The notes: generated by a model not told the origin, from the sequence alone. DNA of 64,000 nt from Clostridia bacterium (GCA_017482355.1 JAFUNJ010000010.1:186001-250000), one strand, 5' to 3'; positions 8,546 to 17,737 are shown, counted from the stretch's first letter. Translations and numbers: made by a program.

Positions 8546-10822
8546 GTGGAACAGAATTTCAGTTCAATGGAACATAAAATAAAAGAGATCGCCGACCGTA
8601 TTAAGGAGCTTCGTATCATCACAGGTCTCACTGTCGAGGATATGGCTTCCCGTACGGGAATGAGCGTCGAGGAATACGAGCAGTGCGAAAGCGGAAACCG
8701 TAACCTCAGCATCGCCTTCCTCTATCACTGCACGCTCAGCTTCGGCGTCGATATGGGAGATATTCTCGAGGGTAAATCCCCGAAGCTCCGTTCATACGCG
8801 CTTACGCGTAAGGGCGAGGGTCAGAGGATCGAGGAAGCCCATAATATGATCGGTTACAACCTGGCATCGGGCTTCCGTAACCGTATCGCGCTTCCCCTTT
8901 ACATGAAGATGAATTACCGTCCTGACGCCGAGATCGAGCTTGTGACTCACGAGGGTCAGGAGTGCGATATCGTCATCAAGGGTCAAATGAAGATCCAAAT
9001 AGGCGATCATACCGAGATACTTAATCCCGGCGATACAATCTACTACGATTCGGGAACGCCTCACGGTATGATGGCGGTAGGCGGTGAGGACTGCGCGTTC
9101 TACGCTATCGTCCTTCGCAACCAGGCGGCAAGAATCGGCGAGCAGGAGGCAGAGGTCTCCGTCGCTACCAAGCGCCGTGCAGAAGATAGCGAAGTTCGTA
9201 TTTATAACGACTTTATTATTCCGACAGAGGAAAACGGCGTTCTTACAAAAATTGCATTCAAGAACGAGGAGAAGTTCAACTTCGCCTTCGATATCGTCGA
9301 CGAGCTCGGCACTCGCAAGCCCGAAAAGCTCGCAATGCTTCACGTAAGCGAAAACGGCGAGGAAAGACGCCTCACCTTCTCCGATATGAAGAAGGAATCA
9401 AGCAGAGCCGCAAACTACTTCAAGTCGCTCGGCATCAAGCGCGGCGACCGCGTAATGCTCATTCTTAAGCGTCACTATCAGTTCTGGTTCGCGGTACTCG
9501 GTCTGCATAAGCTCGGAGCTATTGCAATTCCCGCGCCGAATCAGCTTCTCGAAAAGGACCTTTCATACCGTTTTAACGCCGCTAACGTAAAGGCAATACT
9601 CTGTACCGCCGACGGCGAGGTCGCGGATTCCGTCGAGAATGCCGCGAAGAACTGTCCCTGCCTCGAGCATAAGATACTTGTCAACGGCAGCCGCGACTGC
9701 TGGCACGATTTCAACGAAGAGTACGTGCTCTACAGCAGTCATTTCCTCCGCACAGAGGATTCCCCCTGCGGCTCCGACCCGATGCTTATGTTCTTCACCT
9801 CAGGCACCTCGGGCTATCCGAAGATCGCCGCACACAACTATAAGTATCCTCTCGGTCATTTCATAACCGCAAAATATTGGCATCAGGTCAACCCCGACGG
9901 TCTTCACCTCACCATTTCCGATACCGGATGGGCAAAGGCAATGTGGGGCAAGATGTACGGTCAGTGGCTCTGCGAGGCGGCAAACTTCGTTTACGACTTC
10001 GACCGCTTCGACGCAGAAAAGATACTTCCCCTCTTTGCAAAATACGGCATAACGACCTTCTGCGCACCGCCTACCATGTATAGAATGCTTATCAAGCAGG
10101 ACATCAGCCGATTCGACCTCTCGTCTATCGAGCACGCATCGACGGCAGGCGAAGCGCTTAATCCCGAGGTATTCCGCAAGTTTGAGGAGCACACGGGACT
10201 TAAGATAATGGAGGGCTTCGGTCAGTCCGAAAGCACACTCATCATCGGTAACCTCGCAGGCGGAAGCCATAAGATCGGCTCTATGGGTAAACCCGTACCG
10301 CTTTACGACGTTCGCCTGCTTGACAGCGACGGTAACGAGGTTGAAAGCGGTGAAAACGGCGAGATCTGTATCAGAATCAAGGACGGTCTTCCCTGCGGAC
10401 TTGCCTATGCTTACGAGGGCAACGAAGAAGTCACTGCCGAGACATGGCGTGACGGCTTCTACCATACGGGCGACCTCGCCTGGAAGGACGAGGACGGCTT
10501 CCTCTGGTACGTCGGACGTGCCGATGACGTTATTAAGAGCTCGGGCTACCGTATCGGACCGTTTGAAATTGAAAACGTCATAATGGAACTTCCCTACGTA
10601 CTCGAATGCGGAGTTTCCGCCGCACCCGACGAGATAAGAGGTCAGGTCGTCAAGGCGAGCATCGTTCTCGTCAATGGCATGGAGGGCTCAGACGAGCTTA
10701 AGAAGCAGATACAGGATTACGTAAAATCCCGTACCGCGCCCTATAAGTACCCGAGAATCGTTGAATTCCGCGAGAGCTTGCCTAAGACTACAAGCGGAAA
10801 AATAATCAGAAAACAGCTTTGA
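8546..10822 (+). CDS. XRE-cupin-acyl-CoA ligase fusion, copy 2
   Basis: 758 residues, a clear paralogue of the upstream gene with the same XRE, cupin and ligase order. Cupin motifs: THEGQECDIVIKG and GDTIYYDSGTPHG. Ligase motifs: FFTSGTSGYPKIA, GFGQSEST, HTGDLAWKDED, GRADDVIKSSGYRIGPFE, TTSGKIIRKQL. A GTG start at 8546 is preferred because AGAGG lies 6 bp upstream; an in-frame ATG at 8566 has no comparable site. The N-terminal regulatory halves differ more between the copies than the ligase cores, so the two may sense or activate different acids. The stop codon overlaps the start region of the following ATPase gene. Confidence 0.9.
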   Translation: MEQNFSSMEHKIKEIADRIKELRIITGLTVEDMASRTGMSVEEYEQCESGNRNLSIAFLYHCTLSFGVDMGDILEGKSPKLRSYALTRKGEGQRIEEAHNMIGYNLASGFRNRIALPLYMKMNYRPDAEIELVTHEGQECDIVIKGQMKIQIGDHTEILNPGDTIYYDSGTPHGMMAVGGEDCAFYAIVLRNQAARIGEQEAEVSVATKRRAEDSEVRIYNDFIIPTEENGVLTKIAFKNEEKFNFAFDIVDELGTRKPEKLAMLHVSENGEERRLTFSDMKKESSRAANYFKSLGIKRGDRVMLILKRHYQFWFAVLGLHKLGAIAIPAPNQLLEKDLSYRFNAANVKAILCTADGEVADSVENAAKNCPCLEHKILVNGSRDCWHDFNEEYVLYSSHFLRTEDSPCGSDPMLMFFTSGTSGYPKIAAHNYKYPLGHFITAKYWHQVNPDGLHLTISDTGWAKAMWGKMYGQWLCEAANFVYDFDRFDAEKILPLFAKYGITTFCAPPTMYRMLIKQDISRFDLSSIEHASTAGEALNPEVFRKFEEHTGLKIMEGFGQSESTLIIGNLAGGSHKIGSMGKPVPLYDVRLLDSDGNEVESGENGEICIRIKDGLPCGLAYAYEGNEEVTAETWRDGFYHTGDLAWKDEDGFLWYVGRADDVIKSSGYRIGPFEIENVIMELPYVLECGVSAAPDEIRGQVVKASIVLVNGMEGSDELKKQIQDYVKSRTAPYKYPRIVEFRESLPKTTSGKIIRKQL

Positions 10823-10824
10823 TC

Positions 10825-11496
10825 ATGGATAATAAGCGACTCACTCTTTTTGCAGGTCACTACGGAAGCGGCAAAACGAATATTGCCGTGAATTACGCAG
10901 TCAAGCTTGCAAAAGAAGGAAAAAAGGTATGTATAGCCGACCTCGACATAGTAAATCCCTACTTCCGTACAAAGGACAGTGAGGAGGAGCTGAGAGCAAA
11001 CGGAATCGACCTTATTTCCCCTCAGTATGCAAACACGAACGTTGACCTTCCCGCCCTCCCTGCCGAAAGCTATCGGCTCGTGCAGGATAAATCGGTCTAC
11101 GGTATAATGGACATCGGAGGCGACGACCGCGGTGCTTACGCGCTCGGCAGATTCGTCGACGCGATAAAGGCGGAAAATAATTACTCAATGGCGTTCGTAG
11201 CCAACTGCTACCGACCTCTTACAAGCACGGTAGACGGCGCTATCGAGATAATGAGAGAAATTGAAAGCGCATGCGGACTTAACTTCACCTGCATCGTTAA
11301 TAACTCAAATCTCGGTAAGCTTACGACAGCCGAGACCGTCACCGATTCGTTTCCCTATATAGAGGAGCTTTGCGAAAAAACAGGACTTCCTCTCTGGATG
11401 CACACGGCGGTGACCGAGGTAGCGAATAAGCTTACGGGAGTTCCCGTTATGGCGATGACGCTTCAGAAAAAATATTTCGATATACCGGAAGTATAA
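10825..11496 (+). CDS. P-loop ATPase (MinD/ParA-like) associated with the 2-oxoacid oxidoreductase
   Basis: About 223 residues. The N-terminus has a Walker A, GHYGSGKT, followed by NIAVNYAVKLAKEGKKV and DLDIVNPYFRT, typical of SIMIBI ATPases such as ParA, MinD or CobQ. A DIGGDDRG motif resembles Walker B. No membrane segment or cysteine cluster is seen. The gene directly follows the second ligase and is 21 bp before the ferredoxin subunit, so it belongs to the operon. A role in cofactor insertion or complex assembly is possible but unproven. The ATG at 10825 is chosen; a TTG at 10819 overlapping the previous stop is an alternative and neither has a strong ribosome site. Confidence 0.78.
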   Translation: MDNKRLTLFAGHYGSGKTNIAVNYAVKLAKEGKKVCIADLDIVNPYFRTKDSEEELRANGIDLISPQYANTNVDLPALPAESYRLVQDKSVYGIMDIGGDDRGAYALGRFVDAIKAENNYSMAFVANCYRPLTSTVDGAIEIMREIESACGLNFTCIVNNSNLGKLTTAETVTDSFPYIEELCEKTGLPLWMHTAVTEVANKLTGVPVMAMTLQKKYFDIPEV

Positions 11497-11517
11497 CGAA
11501 CAAATAAGGAGAAAACA

Positions 11518-11724
11518 ATGGCAAAGGTTACTTTCAACACCGATATGTGTAAGGGCTGCGGTCTTTGCGTCGGCGCTTGTCCCAAGGGCTGTCTTGAAAT
11601 AGCGTCCGACAAGCTTAACGCAAAGGGATATTCCCCTGCATACATAAAGGATCAGGATAAATGTATAGGTTGTGCATTCTGTGCGACGATGTGTCCCGAC
11701 TGCATAATTACTGTCGAAAAGTAA
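11518..11724 (+). CDS. 2-oxoacid:ferredoxin oxidoreductase, delta (two 4Fe-4S ferredoxin) subunit
   Basis: 68 residues with two CxxCxxCxxxCP clusters (CKGCGLCVGACP and CIGCAFCATMCP), the dicluster ferredoxin subunit that passes electrons between the TPP site and external ferredoxin. A strong ribosome site (AAGGAG) precedes the ATG at 11518. It heads the four-subunit set delta-alpha-beta-gamma, the arrangement of VOR/KOR-type enzymes. Corresponds to VorD/KorD in common naming. Confidence 0.93.
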   Translation: MAKVTFNTDMCKGCGLCVGACPKGCLEIASDKLNAKGYSPAYIKDQDKCIGCAFCATMCPDCIITVEK

Positions 11725-11751
11725 GTCCAAAACAATTTCAAGGAGAAAACC

Positions 11752-12813
11752 ATGGCAGAAAGAATTTTGATGAAGGGCAACGAGGCGATAGCAGAAGCCG
11801 CTATCCGCGCAGGCTGCCGTCACTACTTCGGTTATCCCATCACTCCCCAGACCGAGATCGCCGCTTATATGGCAAAGAAAATGCCCAAGATCGGCGGAGT
11901 GTTCCTTCAGGCAGAGAGTGAGATAGCTTCGATAAATATGGTCTACGGCGCGTCCGCAGCGGGAATGAGAGTAATGACCTCGTCTTCCAGCCCCGGAATC
12001 TCGCTCAAGACCGAGGGGCTCAGCTACATTGCCGGCTCCGACGTTCCCGCGCTCGTTGTAAACGTGCAGAGAGGCGGTCCGGGTCTCGGAGGAATCCAGC
12101 CCTCGCAGTCCGACTATTTCCAGGCAGTCAAGGGCGGCGGTCACGGTGACTACCGTATGATCGTCCTCGCGCCTGCATCCGTTCAGGAAATGGCAAGCTT
12201 GACTATCAAGGGCTTCGACCTTGCAGACAAGTATTGCATGACCTCTATGATCCTCGCGGACGGTACTATCGGTCAGATGATGGAGCCGATCGTGTTCGAG
12301 GACGAAGAGCCCAAAACATACGAAAAGCCGTGGGCGCTCACAGGAACCGAATGTAAGCGTCCCCATAACATAATCAACTCTCTCTATCTCAAGCCCGACG
12401 AGCTCGAGAAAAAGAACTTCGAGCGATATGAAAAATATAAGCTCGTTGAAGAAAACGAGCCGATGTGGGAGGAATATATGATGGAGGACGCAGAGATCTG
12501 CGTCGTCGCATTCGGTATTGCATCCCGTGTAGCTAAGAACGCAGTCGTTGCGGCTCGTAACGAGGGCATAAAGGTCGGTCTCATCCGTCCTATCACCCTT
12601 TGGCCTTTCCCGAAGGAGGCGATCTCCGCTGCTGCCGATAAGGTAAAGAGCTTCGTGTCCGTTGAGCTTAACATGGGACAGATGATAGAGGATGTTCGCC
12701 TCTATTCGCAGTGCAAAAAGCCCGTCGCTCTTTGCAACCGCACAGGCGGTATGATCCCCAGCCCCGATCAGGTGCTTGAATCTATACATAAGGCAGAGAA
12801 AGGAGAGTTCTGA
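11752..12813 (+). CDS. vorB: 2-oxoisovalerate:ferredoxin oxidoreductase, alpha subunit (VorB type)
   Basis: 353 residues, pyrimidine-binding and C-terminal domains of a 2-oxoacid:ferredoxin oxidoreductase. Motifs include [10 protein letters not shown] near residue 24, [29 protein letters not shown], and [11 protein letters not shown] with [17 protein letters not shown]. The overall sequence reads as the VorB branch (branched-chain 2-oxoacids) rather than pyruvate oxidoreductase. Reversible reaction: 2-oxoacid + CoA + oxidised ferredoxin = acyl-CoA + CO2 + reduced ferredoxin. A good ribosome site (AAGGAG) precedes the ATG. Substrate range within branched or aromatic 2-oxoacids cannot be fixed from sequence alone. 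Confidence 0.93.
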   Translation: MAERILMKGNEAIAEAAIRAGCRHYFGYPITPQTEIAAYMAKKMPKIGGVFLQAESEIASINMVYGASAAGMRVMTSSSSPGISLKTEGLSYIAGSDVPALVVNVQRGGPGLGGIQPSQSDYFQAVKGGGHGDYRMIVLAPASVQEMASLTIKGFDLADKYCMTSMILADGTIGQMMEPIVFEDEEPKTYEKPWALTGTECKRPHNIINSLYLKPDELEKKNFERYEKYKLVEENEPMWEEYMMEDAEICVVAFGIASRVAKNAVVAARNEGIKVGLIRPITLWPFPKEAISAAADKVKSFVSVELNMGQMIEDVRLYSQCKKPVALCNRTGGMIPSPDQVLESIHKAEKGEF

Positions 12814-12815
12814 TA

Positions 12816-13568
12816 ATGGCAACCGTATTTGAAAAACCGAAATCCTTAACGAACGCTCCCTTCCACTACTGCCCCGGCTGTCCTCACGGTATTATCCACC
12901 GCCTTGTAGCCGAGGTCATGGATGAGCTCGGAATCGAGGGCAAGGCGATAGGCGTTGCTCCCGTCGGATGTGCAGTTATGGCATACGACTACTTCGCTTG
13001 CGATATGATCGAAGCGCCTCACGGACGCGCTCCCGCCGTCGCAACGGGCATCAAGCGTTGCCGCCCCGAAAACGTCGTATTTACATATCAGGGCGACGGA
13101 GACCTCGCGTCAATCGGTATGGCAGAGACCGTTCACTCCGCCGCAAGAAACGAAAACATCACCGTTATCTTCGTAAATAACGCAATTTACGGTATGACAG
13201 GCGGTCAGATGGCTCCGACGAGCTTGCCGGGGCAGGTAACTCAGACCTCGCCCTACGGACGTGACGTAAACCACTGCGGCTGGCCTATCAAGGTAAGCGA
13301 AATGCTCGCAACGCTTGAAGGTCCCGAATATATCGCGCGCGTTGCCGTAAACAACGTAAAGAACGTTAAGAACGCCAAGAAGGCGATCAAGAAGGCATTT
13401 GAAAACCAGATCGCAGGAAAGGGCTTCTCGCTCGTCGAGGTCGTTTCCGCCTGCCCGACAAACTGGGGAATGACGCCCGAGGCGGCGCTCAAGTGGGTCG
13501 AAAGCGATATGCTTCCCTACTATCCGATCGGCGTATACAAGGACAGAAGCGCAAAGGAGGAAGAGTAA
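12816..13568 (+). CDS. 2-oxoacid:ferredoxin oxidoreductase, beta (TPP-binding) subunit
   Basis: 250 residues. Cys motif CPGCPHG near residue 20, the TPP/Mg motif GDGDLASIG near 92 and [16 protein letters not shown] near 124, as in VorA/KorB subunits. It starts 2 bp after the alpha-subunit stop and ends 1 bp before the gamma subunit, so the complex is made from tightly coupled cistrons. A GGAG site lies in the end of the previous gene. Confidence 0.94.
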   Translation: MATVFEKPKSLTNAPFHYCPGCPHGIIHRLVAEVMDELGIEGKAIGVAPVGCAVMAYDYFACDMIEAPHGRAPAVATGIKRCRPENVVFTYQGDGDLASIGMAETVHSAARNENITVIFVNNAIYGMTGGQMAPTSLPGQVTQTSPYGRDVNHCGWPIKVSEMLATLEGPEYIARVAVNNVKNVKNAKKAIKKAFENQIAGKGFSLVEVVSACPTNWGMTPEAALKWVESDMLPYYPIGVYKDRSAKEEE

Positions 13569-13569
13569 T

Positions 13570-14109
13570 ATGAAGACAACTCAGATCCTCATTGCCGGCT
13601 TCGGCGGACAGGGAATCCTGTTCTCGGGTAAATTCCTTGCATACAAGGGACTTATGGAGGACTATCAGGTATCCTGGCTTCCCTCGTACGGTCCCGAAAT
13701 GAGAGGCGGAACCGCTAACTGTAACGTTATCATTTCCGAATCTCCCGTCGGCTCGCCGATAATCACGACCCCCGACGTTCTTATCGCAATGAATACCCCC
13801 TCGCTCCAGAAGTACGTCGACACCGTTGTCAGCGGCGGTCAGATCTACGTTGATTCTTCTCTTATCGACGTAAAGGTCGAGCGCAAGGACGTAGAGGCAT
13901 TCTACATCCCCGCAACTCAAATGGCAAAGGACGCAGGAATCACCACCCTTGCAAATATGATAATCGTCGGACACCTGCTTGAAAACCACCCCGAGCTTTC
14001 CTTTGACGGAACGGCTGACGTGGTCGAAAAGCTCGTTCCACCCAAAAAGGCAGCCCTTAAGGAGCTCAATATCAAGGCGCTCAATATGGGTAAAGACTAC
14101 AAAAACTAA
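13570..14109 (+). CDS. 2-oxoacid:ferredoxin oxidoreductase, gamma subunit
   Basis: 179 residues, the gamma domain with N-terminal AGFGGQGILFSGKFLA, then PSYGPEMRGGTANCNVI, characteristic of PorC/VorC/KorC. It closes the four-subunit gene set and is followed after 24 bp by the branched-chain aminotransferase. An AAGGAGG site overlaps the end of the beta subunit. Confidence 0.94.
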   Translation: MKTTQILIAGFGGQGILFSGKFLAYKGLMEDYQVSWLPSYGPEMRGGTANCNVIISESPVGSPIITTPDVLIAMNTPSLQKYVDTVVSGGQIYVDSSLIDVKVERKDVEAFYIPATQMAKDAGITTLANMIIVGHLLENHPELSFDGTADVVEKLVPPKKAALKELNIKALNMGKDYKN

Positions 14110-14133
14110 AATTCACTCTCACGGAGAAGCTTT

Positions 14134-15159
14134 ATGGAAAAGAAAAATATTGATTGGGCGTCGCTCGGCTTCGGATATATGGAGACCGATTACAGCTTCG
14201 TTTCATACTATAAGGACGGCAAATGGGACGACGGCGCGCTTACATCGGATCACACCGTTACGCTCAACGAATGTGCCTGCGTATTCCAGTACGCGCAGAC
14301 CTGTTTCGAGGGTCTTAAGGCGTATACCACAGAAGACGGCAGAATAGTTACCTTCCGCCCTGACCTCAACGCACAGCGTATGGAGGATTCCGCAAAACGT
14401 CTTAAGATGCCCGTTTATCCCAAGGAAAAGTTTATCGAGGCAGTTAAGATGGTAGTTAAGGCGAACGCCGCTTACGTTCCCCCCTTCGGATCGGGCGCAA
14501 CGCTTTATATCAGACCTTATATGATGGGAACCAACGCGGTCATCGGCGTAAAGCCCGCGACCGAGTATCAGTTCCGTATTCTCGTAACCCCCGTCGGTCC
14601 TTACTTCAAGGGCGGCGTTAAACCCCTTACCGTGCGTCTTTCCGACCTCGACCGTGCCGCTCCCCGCGGAACAGGTCACATCAAGGCAGGTCTTAACTAT
14701 GCGATGAGTCTTTACAACATCGTTGACGCGCACGAGGAAGGATACGACGAGAATATCTATCTCGACGCATCGACTCATACCAACATCGAGGAAACAGGCG
14801 GAGCAAACGTGCTTTTCGTCACCAAGGACGGCGGCGTCGTTACCCCCAAGTCGGATAGCATACTCCCCTCTATCACTCGCCGTTCGCTTATGACCGTTGC
14901 GCGTGATTACCTCGGTCTTAACGCTGAGGAAAGAGTTATCTCCAAGAACGAGCTCGACGATTTCGCAGAGTGCGGACTTTGCGGCACTGCGGCAGTCATC
15001 TCCCCCGTCGGCAAGATCGTTGACCACGGACGCGAGATCTGCTTCCCTGCGGGCATGAAGGAAATGGGCCCCACGACCAAAAAGCTTTATGACACACTCA
15101 CGGGCATCCAGATGGGACGCATCGAAGCTCCCGAGGGCTGGATCGTAGAGATCGAATAA
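14134..15159 (+). CDS. ilvE: Branched-chain amino acid aminotransferase
   Basis: 341 residues, fold-type IV PLP aminotransferase of the longer BCAT type. The N-terminal half has CACVFQYAQTCFEGLKAY; the PLP lysine is in GHIKAGLNYAMS near residue 190; the C-terminal half has EETGGANVLFV and CGTAAVISPVG. It interconverts Leu, Ile or Val with their 2-oxoacids using glutamate/2-oxoglutarate. As the last gene of the T-box operon it links the ferredoxin oxidoreductase to amino acids, and Ile starvation control fits a biosynthetic role. ATG at 14134 with ACGGAG upstream. Confidence 0.95.
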   Translation: MEKKNIDWASLGFGYMETDYSFVSYYKDGKWDDGALTSDHTVTLNECACVFQYAQTCFEGLKAYTTEDGRIVTFRPDLNAQRMEDSAKRLKMPVYPKEKFIEAVKMVVKANAAYVPPFGSGATLYIRPYMMGTNAVIGVKPATEYQFRILVTPVGPYFKGGVKPLTVRLSDLDRAAPRGTGHIKAGLNYAMSLYNIVDAHEEGYDENIYLDASTHTNIEETGGANVLFVTKDGGVVTPKSDSILPSITRRSLMTVARDYLGLNAEERVISKNELDDFAECGLCGTAAVISPVGKIVDHGREICFPAGMKEMGPTTKKLYDTLTGIQMGRIEAPEGWIVEIE

Positions 15160-15170
15160 GAATAAACGCA

Positions 15171-15204
15171 AAACACCTTGAAGCATTGCTTCAAGGTGTT
15201 TTTG
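15171..15204 (+). terminator. Terminator of the T-box/vor/ilvE operon
   Basis: A 14-bp stem (AAACACCTTGAAGC / GCTTCAAGGTGTTT) with a 3-nt loop and TTTTTG tail, 12 bp after the ilvE stop. Confidence 0.92.
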
Positions 15205-15215
15205 TATTACTCCGC

Positions 15216-15575
15216 GTTCAGTGTTCGGGGGTGATGTTGCATTGTTTTTGTTCGGGGGGAGGAACCTCCCTCCTCTACAGGAGATATGTTGAACGCAAAT
15301 TTGTAGGGTGCGACAACCTCGGGAACCCCAAAAACTCGCTTTGCTCATTTTCGGGAACCCCTGCCTCGGCGCACCGCACGGGTGTGATGTTACATTGTTC
15401 TTACACACGGTTGCTCCGCAACCTACCTCATCCGAGGTTTACCTCTTGCCTTCCCCCCGCTGGGGAAGGTAAGAGGACGTTCAATCTATCTTTGGTAGGG
15501 AAAGGTTCGCCTGCGCAAAAACAATGTTACTTAATACCTTCTCCTGAGGGAGAAGGTTAACGATGGCATCCGATT
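15216..15575. repeat. Interspersed palindromic repeat, family 1 (longest copy)
   Basis: No gene is seen between 15205 and 15601. The stretch contains motifs TGTAGGGTGCGACAACCTCGG, CGGGAACCCCT, CAACCTACCTCATCCGA and CTTCC-GGGGAAGG hairpins that recur at 26768-26840, 28478-28560, 45237-45445 and 59110-59275. It looks like a non-autonomous repeat of REP or MITE type. Confidence 0.7.
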
Positions 15576-15601
15576 TGATTTTTTGAGCATAGAAAATCAG
15601 C

Positions 15602-15636
15602 AACAAAAAAGACTCTCTTAAAGGAGTCTTTTTTGT
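15602..15636 (-). terminator. Terminator of the nitroreductase gene
   Basis: AACAAAAAAGACTC / GAGTCTTTTTTGTT stem with an 8-nt loop; the minus strand ends in a T-run directly at the nitroreductase stop codon. Confidence 0.88.
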
Positions 15637-16166
15637 TAATCTAATATTTTAACAAGCTCGCTCATGTCCTTACGCTTTTTTGTGCGAAGCTTATCGTCGG
15701 CTTTGGCATATCCGAGGGTGATAACGAGGCGGACTGCGCCGTCGAGGTTGCAGAGCTTCCGTATTTCAGCATCGTCAAACCAGCCGAGAATGCAGCTTCC
15801 GAGCCCCTGACAAGCCGCCTCCGCCGTTATATACGCCGAAACGATACCGATGTCTATCGAACGGTAATCGTTCTTCTTGACCTTCGCGCCGAGCGCGGCG
15901 CTCGCAACGTAGGGCATTTCCGATATAACGAGCAAAACAGACGCGTCGGAGGCAAATTTATTCATTCCCATTCCCTGCGTCGCCTTTGCGACCTTTTTTG
16001 CCGCATCGCCCTTGCAGACCGTTATAAAGTACGGCTGACCGTTGCAGGCGGACGGGGAGAGCCGCGCCGATTCAAGTATTTTATTTAGCTTTTCCGCTTC
16101 GACCTCGCGCGTTTTGTCGTAATTACGGCAAGACTGCCTATTTTCAGCTACTTCATTAAAATTCAT
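15636..16166 (-). CDS. Nitroreductase family protein
   Basis: 176 residues, FMN-dependent nitroreductase fold. Near the N-terminus RQSCRNYD and later ARLSPSACNGQPY are the usual FMN-phosphate and substrate-loop motifs; AACQGLGSCILGWFDD and RLVITLGYAKADDK fit the C-terminal half. Such enzymes use NAD(P)H to reduce quinones, flavins or nitro compounds; the natural substrate is unknown. It stands as a single gene between two terminators. Confidence 0.88.
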   Translation of the reverse strand: MNFNEVAENRQSCRNYDKTREVEAEKLNKILESARLSPSACNGQPYFITVCKGDAAKKVAKATQGMGMNKFASDASVLLVISEMPYVASAALGAKVKKNDYRSIDIGIVSAYITAEAACQGLGSCILGWFDDAEIRKLCNLDGAVRLVITLGYAKADDKLRTKKRKDMSELVKILD

Positions 16167-16229
16167 ATAATTCTCCGTTACGGTATTCTTTACACCATTG
16201 TACCATTTTAATTACAAAAAAGCAACACA

Positions 16230-16260
16230 AAAAGCACTCACGGGATCCGTGAGTGCTTTT
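16230..16260 (-). terminator. Terminator of the oxidoreductase gene at 16263
   Basis: AAAAGCACTCACGG / CCGTGAGTGCTTTT perfect stem with a 3-nt loop, 3 bp after the stop codon. Confidence 0.9.
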
Positions 16261-16262
16261 CA

Positions 16263-17471
16263 TCATTTCAGCTTATAATGCTCTTCGATCATTTCCTGTT
16301 TTTTGGGATCGCCGTAGGTGTTGGAGGTATCGGCAAATACCGCCTTCACGTCATCCTTTTTACGAGAGGTCTTAACGCGCTTCATAAGCTCCTCGTAGTA
16401 GAGATCCTCGTCGATAGGAAGCTCGACTGCCTTGCCGAGGAACGCAGAAAGGTGCATAGCGTTTGAGAGCATAAGTCCGTTTATACCCTCGCTTCCGTGA
16501 GCAACGAGCTTTTCGCCGCGAAGGATCGCGCCGCCCCAAGCGTTAAGAACACCGATATGCTGAGGATTCTCGCCGTCGGTCTCGACCTCCTTAAGTTTGC
16601 TTTTGAGAGAGCGGAACACATCTGTGTTAGTAGCCGAGAATTCCGGCTCGCTCATCTCAAATTCGTCCATTATGAGCTTTCCGTTCTCAACAACGAACTT
16701 CGCATTATCCATTTGGATCTCAAGGCGGTTGCTTCCGCGTCCGTCGCCCGTCGTGGTAACGAATACGCCCGTTGCGCCGTTTTCATACTCAACGTAAGCG
16801 GTTACGTCGTCTTCGACCTCTATGTCGTGCCACTTTCCGAAATGCAAATGCGCCTGAACCTTTTTAGGCATACCGCATATCCACTGCCAGAGGTCGAGCT
16901 GATGCGGACACTGGTTAATAAGAACGCCGCCGCCTTCACCTGCCCAGGTCGCACGCCATCCGCCTGAATTATAATATGCCTGGCAGCGGTACCAGTCTGT
17001 GACTATCCAGTTGGTACGGCGAATCCTGCCGTAATTTCCGCTCTGAACAAGCTCGCGAAGCTTTCTGTACAAGCAGTTGGTTCTCTGATTGAACATCATG
17101 CCGAAAACGATGTCTGGATGCTTTTCAGCTACCTCGTTCATCTCTCTTGCCTGCTTCGTGTAAACGCCCGCCGGCTTTTCTACCATGACGTGAATACCAT
17201 TTTCGATACACAAGATCGCAAGCGATGCGTGATCGTAATGCGGAACCGCTACGATAGCGGCGTCGATAAGTCCGCTTTTTATCATTTCCTCGGCGGTATC
17301 AAAATACCCCACATTCTCGCCGAACTGACCCTTTGCCCAGCTCAGACGCTCGGGATTGTTATCCGCGATAGCCGAAAGCACGAAATCGGGACAGCTGCCC
17401 TTGACCACGCTCGACGCGTGACCCGTACCCATATTTCCTATACCGATTATACCTAATCTGATCTTTTCCAT
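16263..17471 (-). CDS. Gfo/Idh/MocA family oxidoreductase
   Basis: 402 residues. An N-terminal Rossmann fold with GIIGIGNMGTGHA, then VEKPAGVYTKQA with the conserved EKP lysine, then a Gfo/Idh/MocA C-terminal beta-sheet domain (GGGVLINQCPHQLDLWQW). It uses NAD(P) to oxidise or reduce a sugar or cyclitol. The ATG at 17471 is preferred to the one at 17477 because AGAGG is then 8 bp away. It shares strand with two TIM-barrel epimerases (17738-19335), and a divergent AraC gene follows, the same gene content as 54545-57561. The substrate is unknown; inositol or 3-keto-glycoside chemistry is possible. Confidence 0.9.
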   Translation of the reverse strand: MEKIRLGIIGIGNMGTGHASSVVKGSCPDFVLSAIADNNPERLSWAKGQFGENVGYFDTAEEMIKSGLIDAAIVAVPHYDHASLAILCIENGIHVMVEKPAGVYTKQAREMNEVAEKHPDIVFGMMFNQRTNCLYRKLRELVQSGNYGRIRRTNWIVTDWYRCQAYYNSGGWRATWAGEGGGVLINQCPHQLDLWQWICGMPKKVQAHLHFGKWHDIEVEDDVTAYVEYENGATGVFVTTTGDGRGSNRLEIQMDNAKFVVENGKLIMDEFEMSEPEFSATNTDVFRSLKSKLKEVETDGENPQHIGVLNAWGGAILRGEKLVAHGSEGINGLMLSNAMHLSAFLGKAVELPIDEDLYYEELMKRVKTSRKKDDVKAVFADTSNTYGDPKKQEMIEEHYKLK

Positions 17472-17511
17472 AATCATTACCTCTTATTATTTGTTCTGAA
17501 AATTCCGTCGT

Positions 17512-17725
17512 GTCATCCTGAACGTAGTCCGCCTGAGATCCCACCTTCGCTTTCGCTTCGGTGCTGCTTCGCAGTTCGATTTCGCTTCGCTACACTCAGG
17601 ATGACGGCGACGCAGTAGAAACGCTTGCGTTTCTACCCCGAACGTCCACAGGGCGATGCCACTTGTGGCATCGGGATCTCGAACGAAAAAGTTCGATTAC
17701 GCTCCGTTAGAAATGACAGTGGCGT
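17512..17725. repeat. Interspersed palindromic repeat, family 3
   Basis: Between the oxidoreductase and epimerase genes lies a palindromic stretch starting GTCATCCTGAACGTAGTCCG and containing self-complementary blocks such as AGAAACGCTTGCGTTTCT. A related copy occurs at 63060-63222. Confidence 0.65.
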
Positions 17726-17737
17726 TTCAAAAATCAA

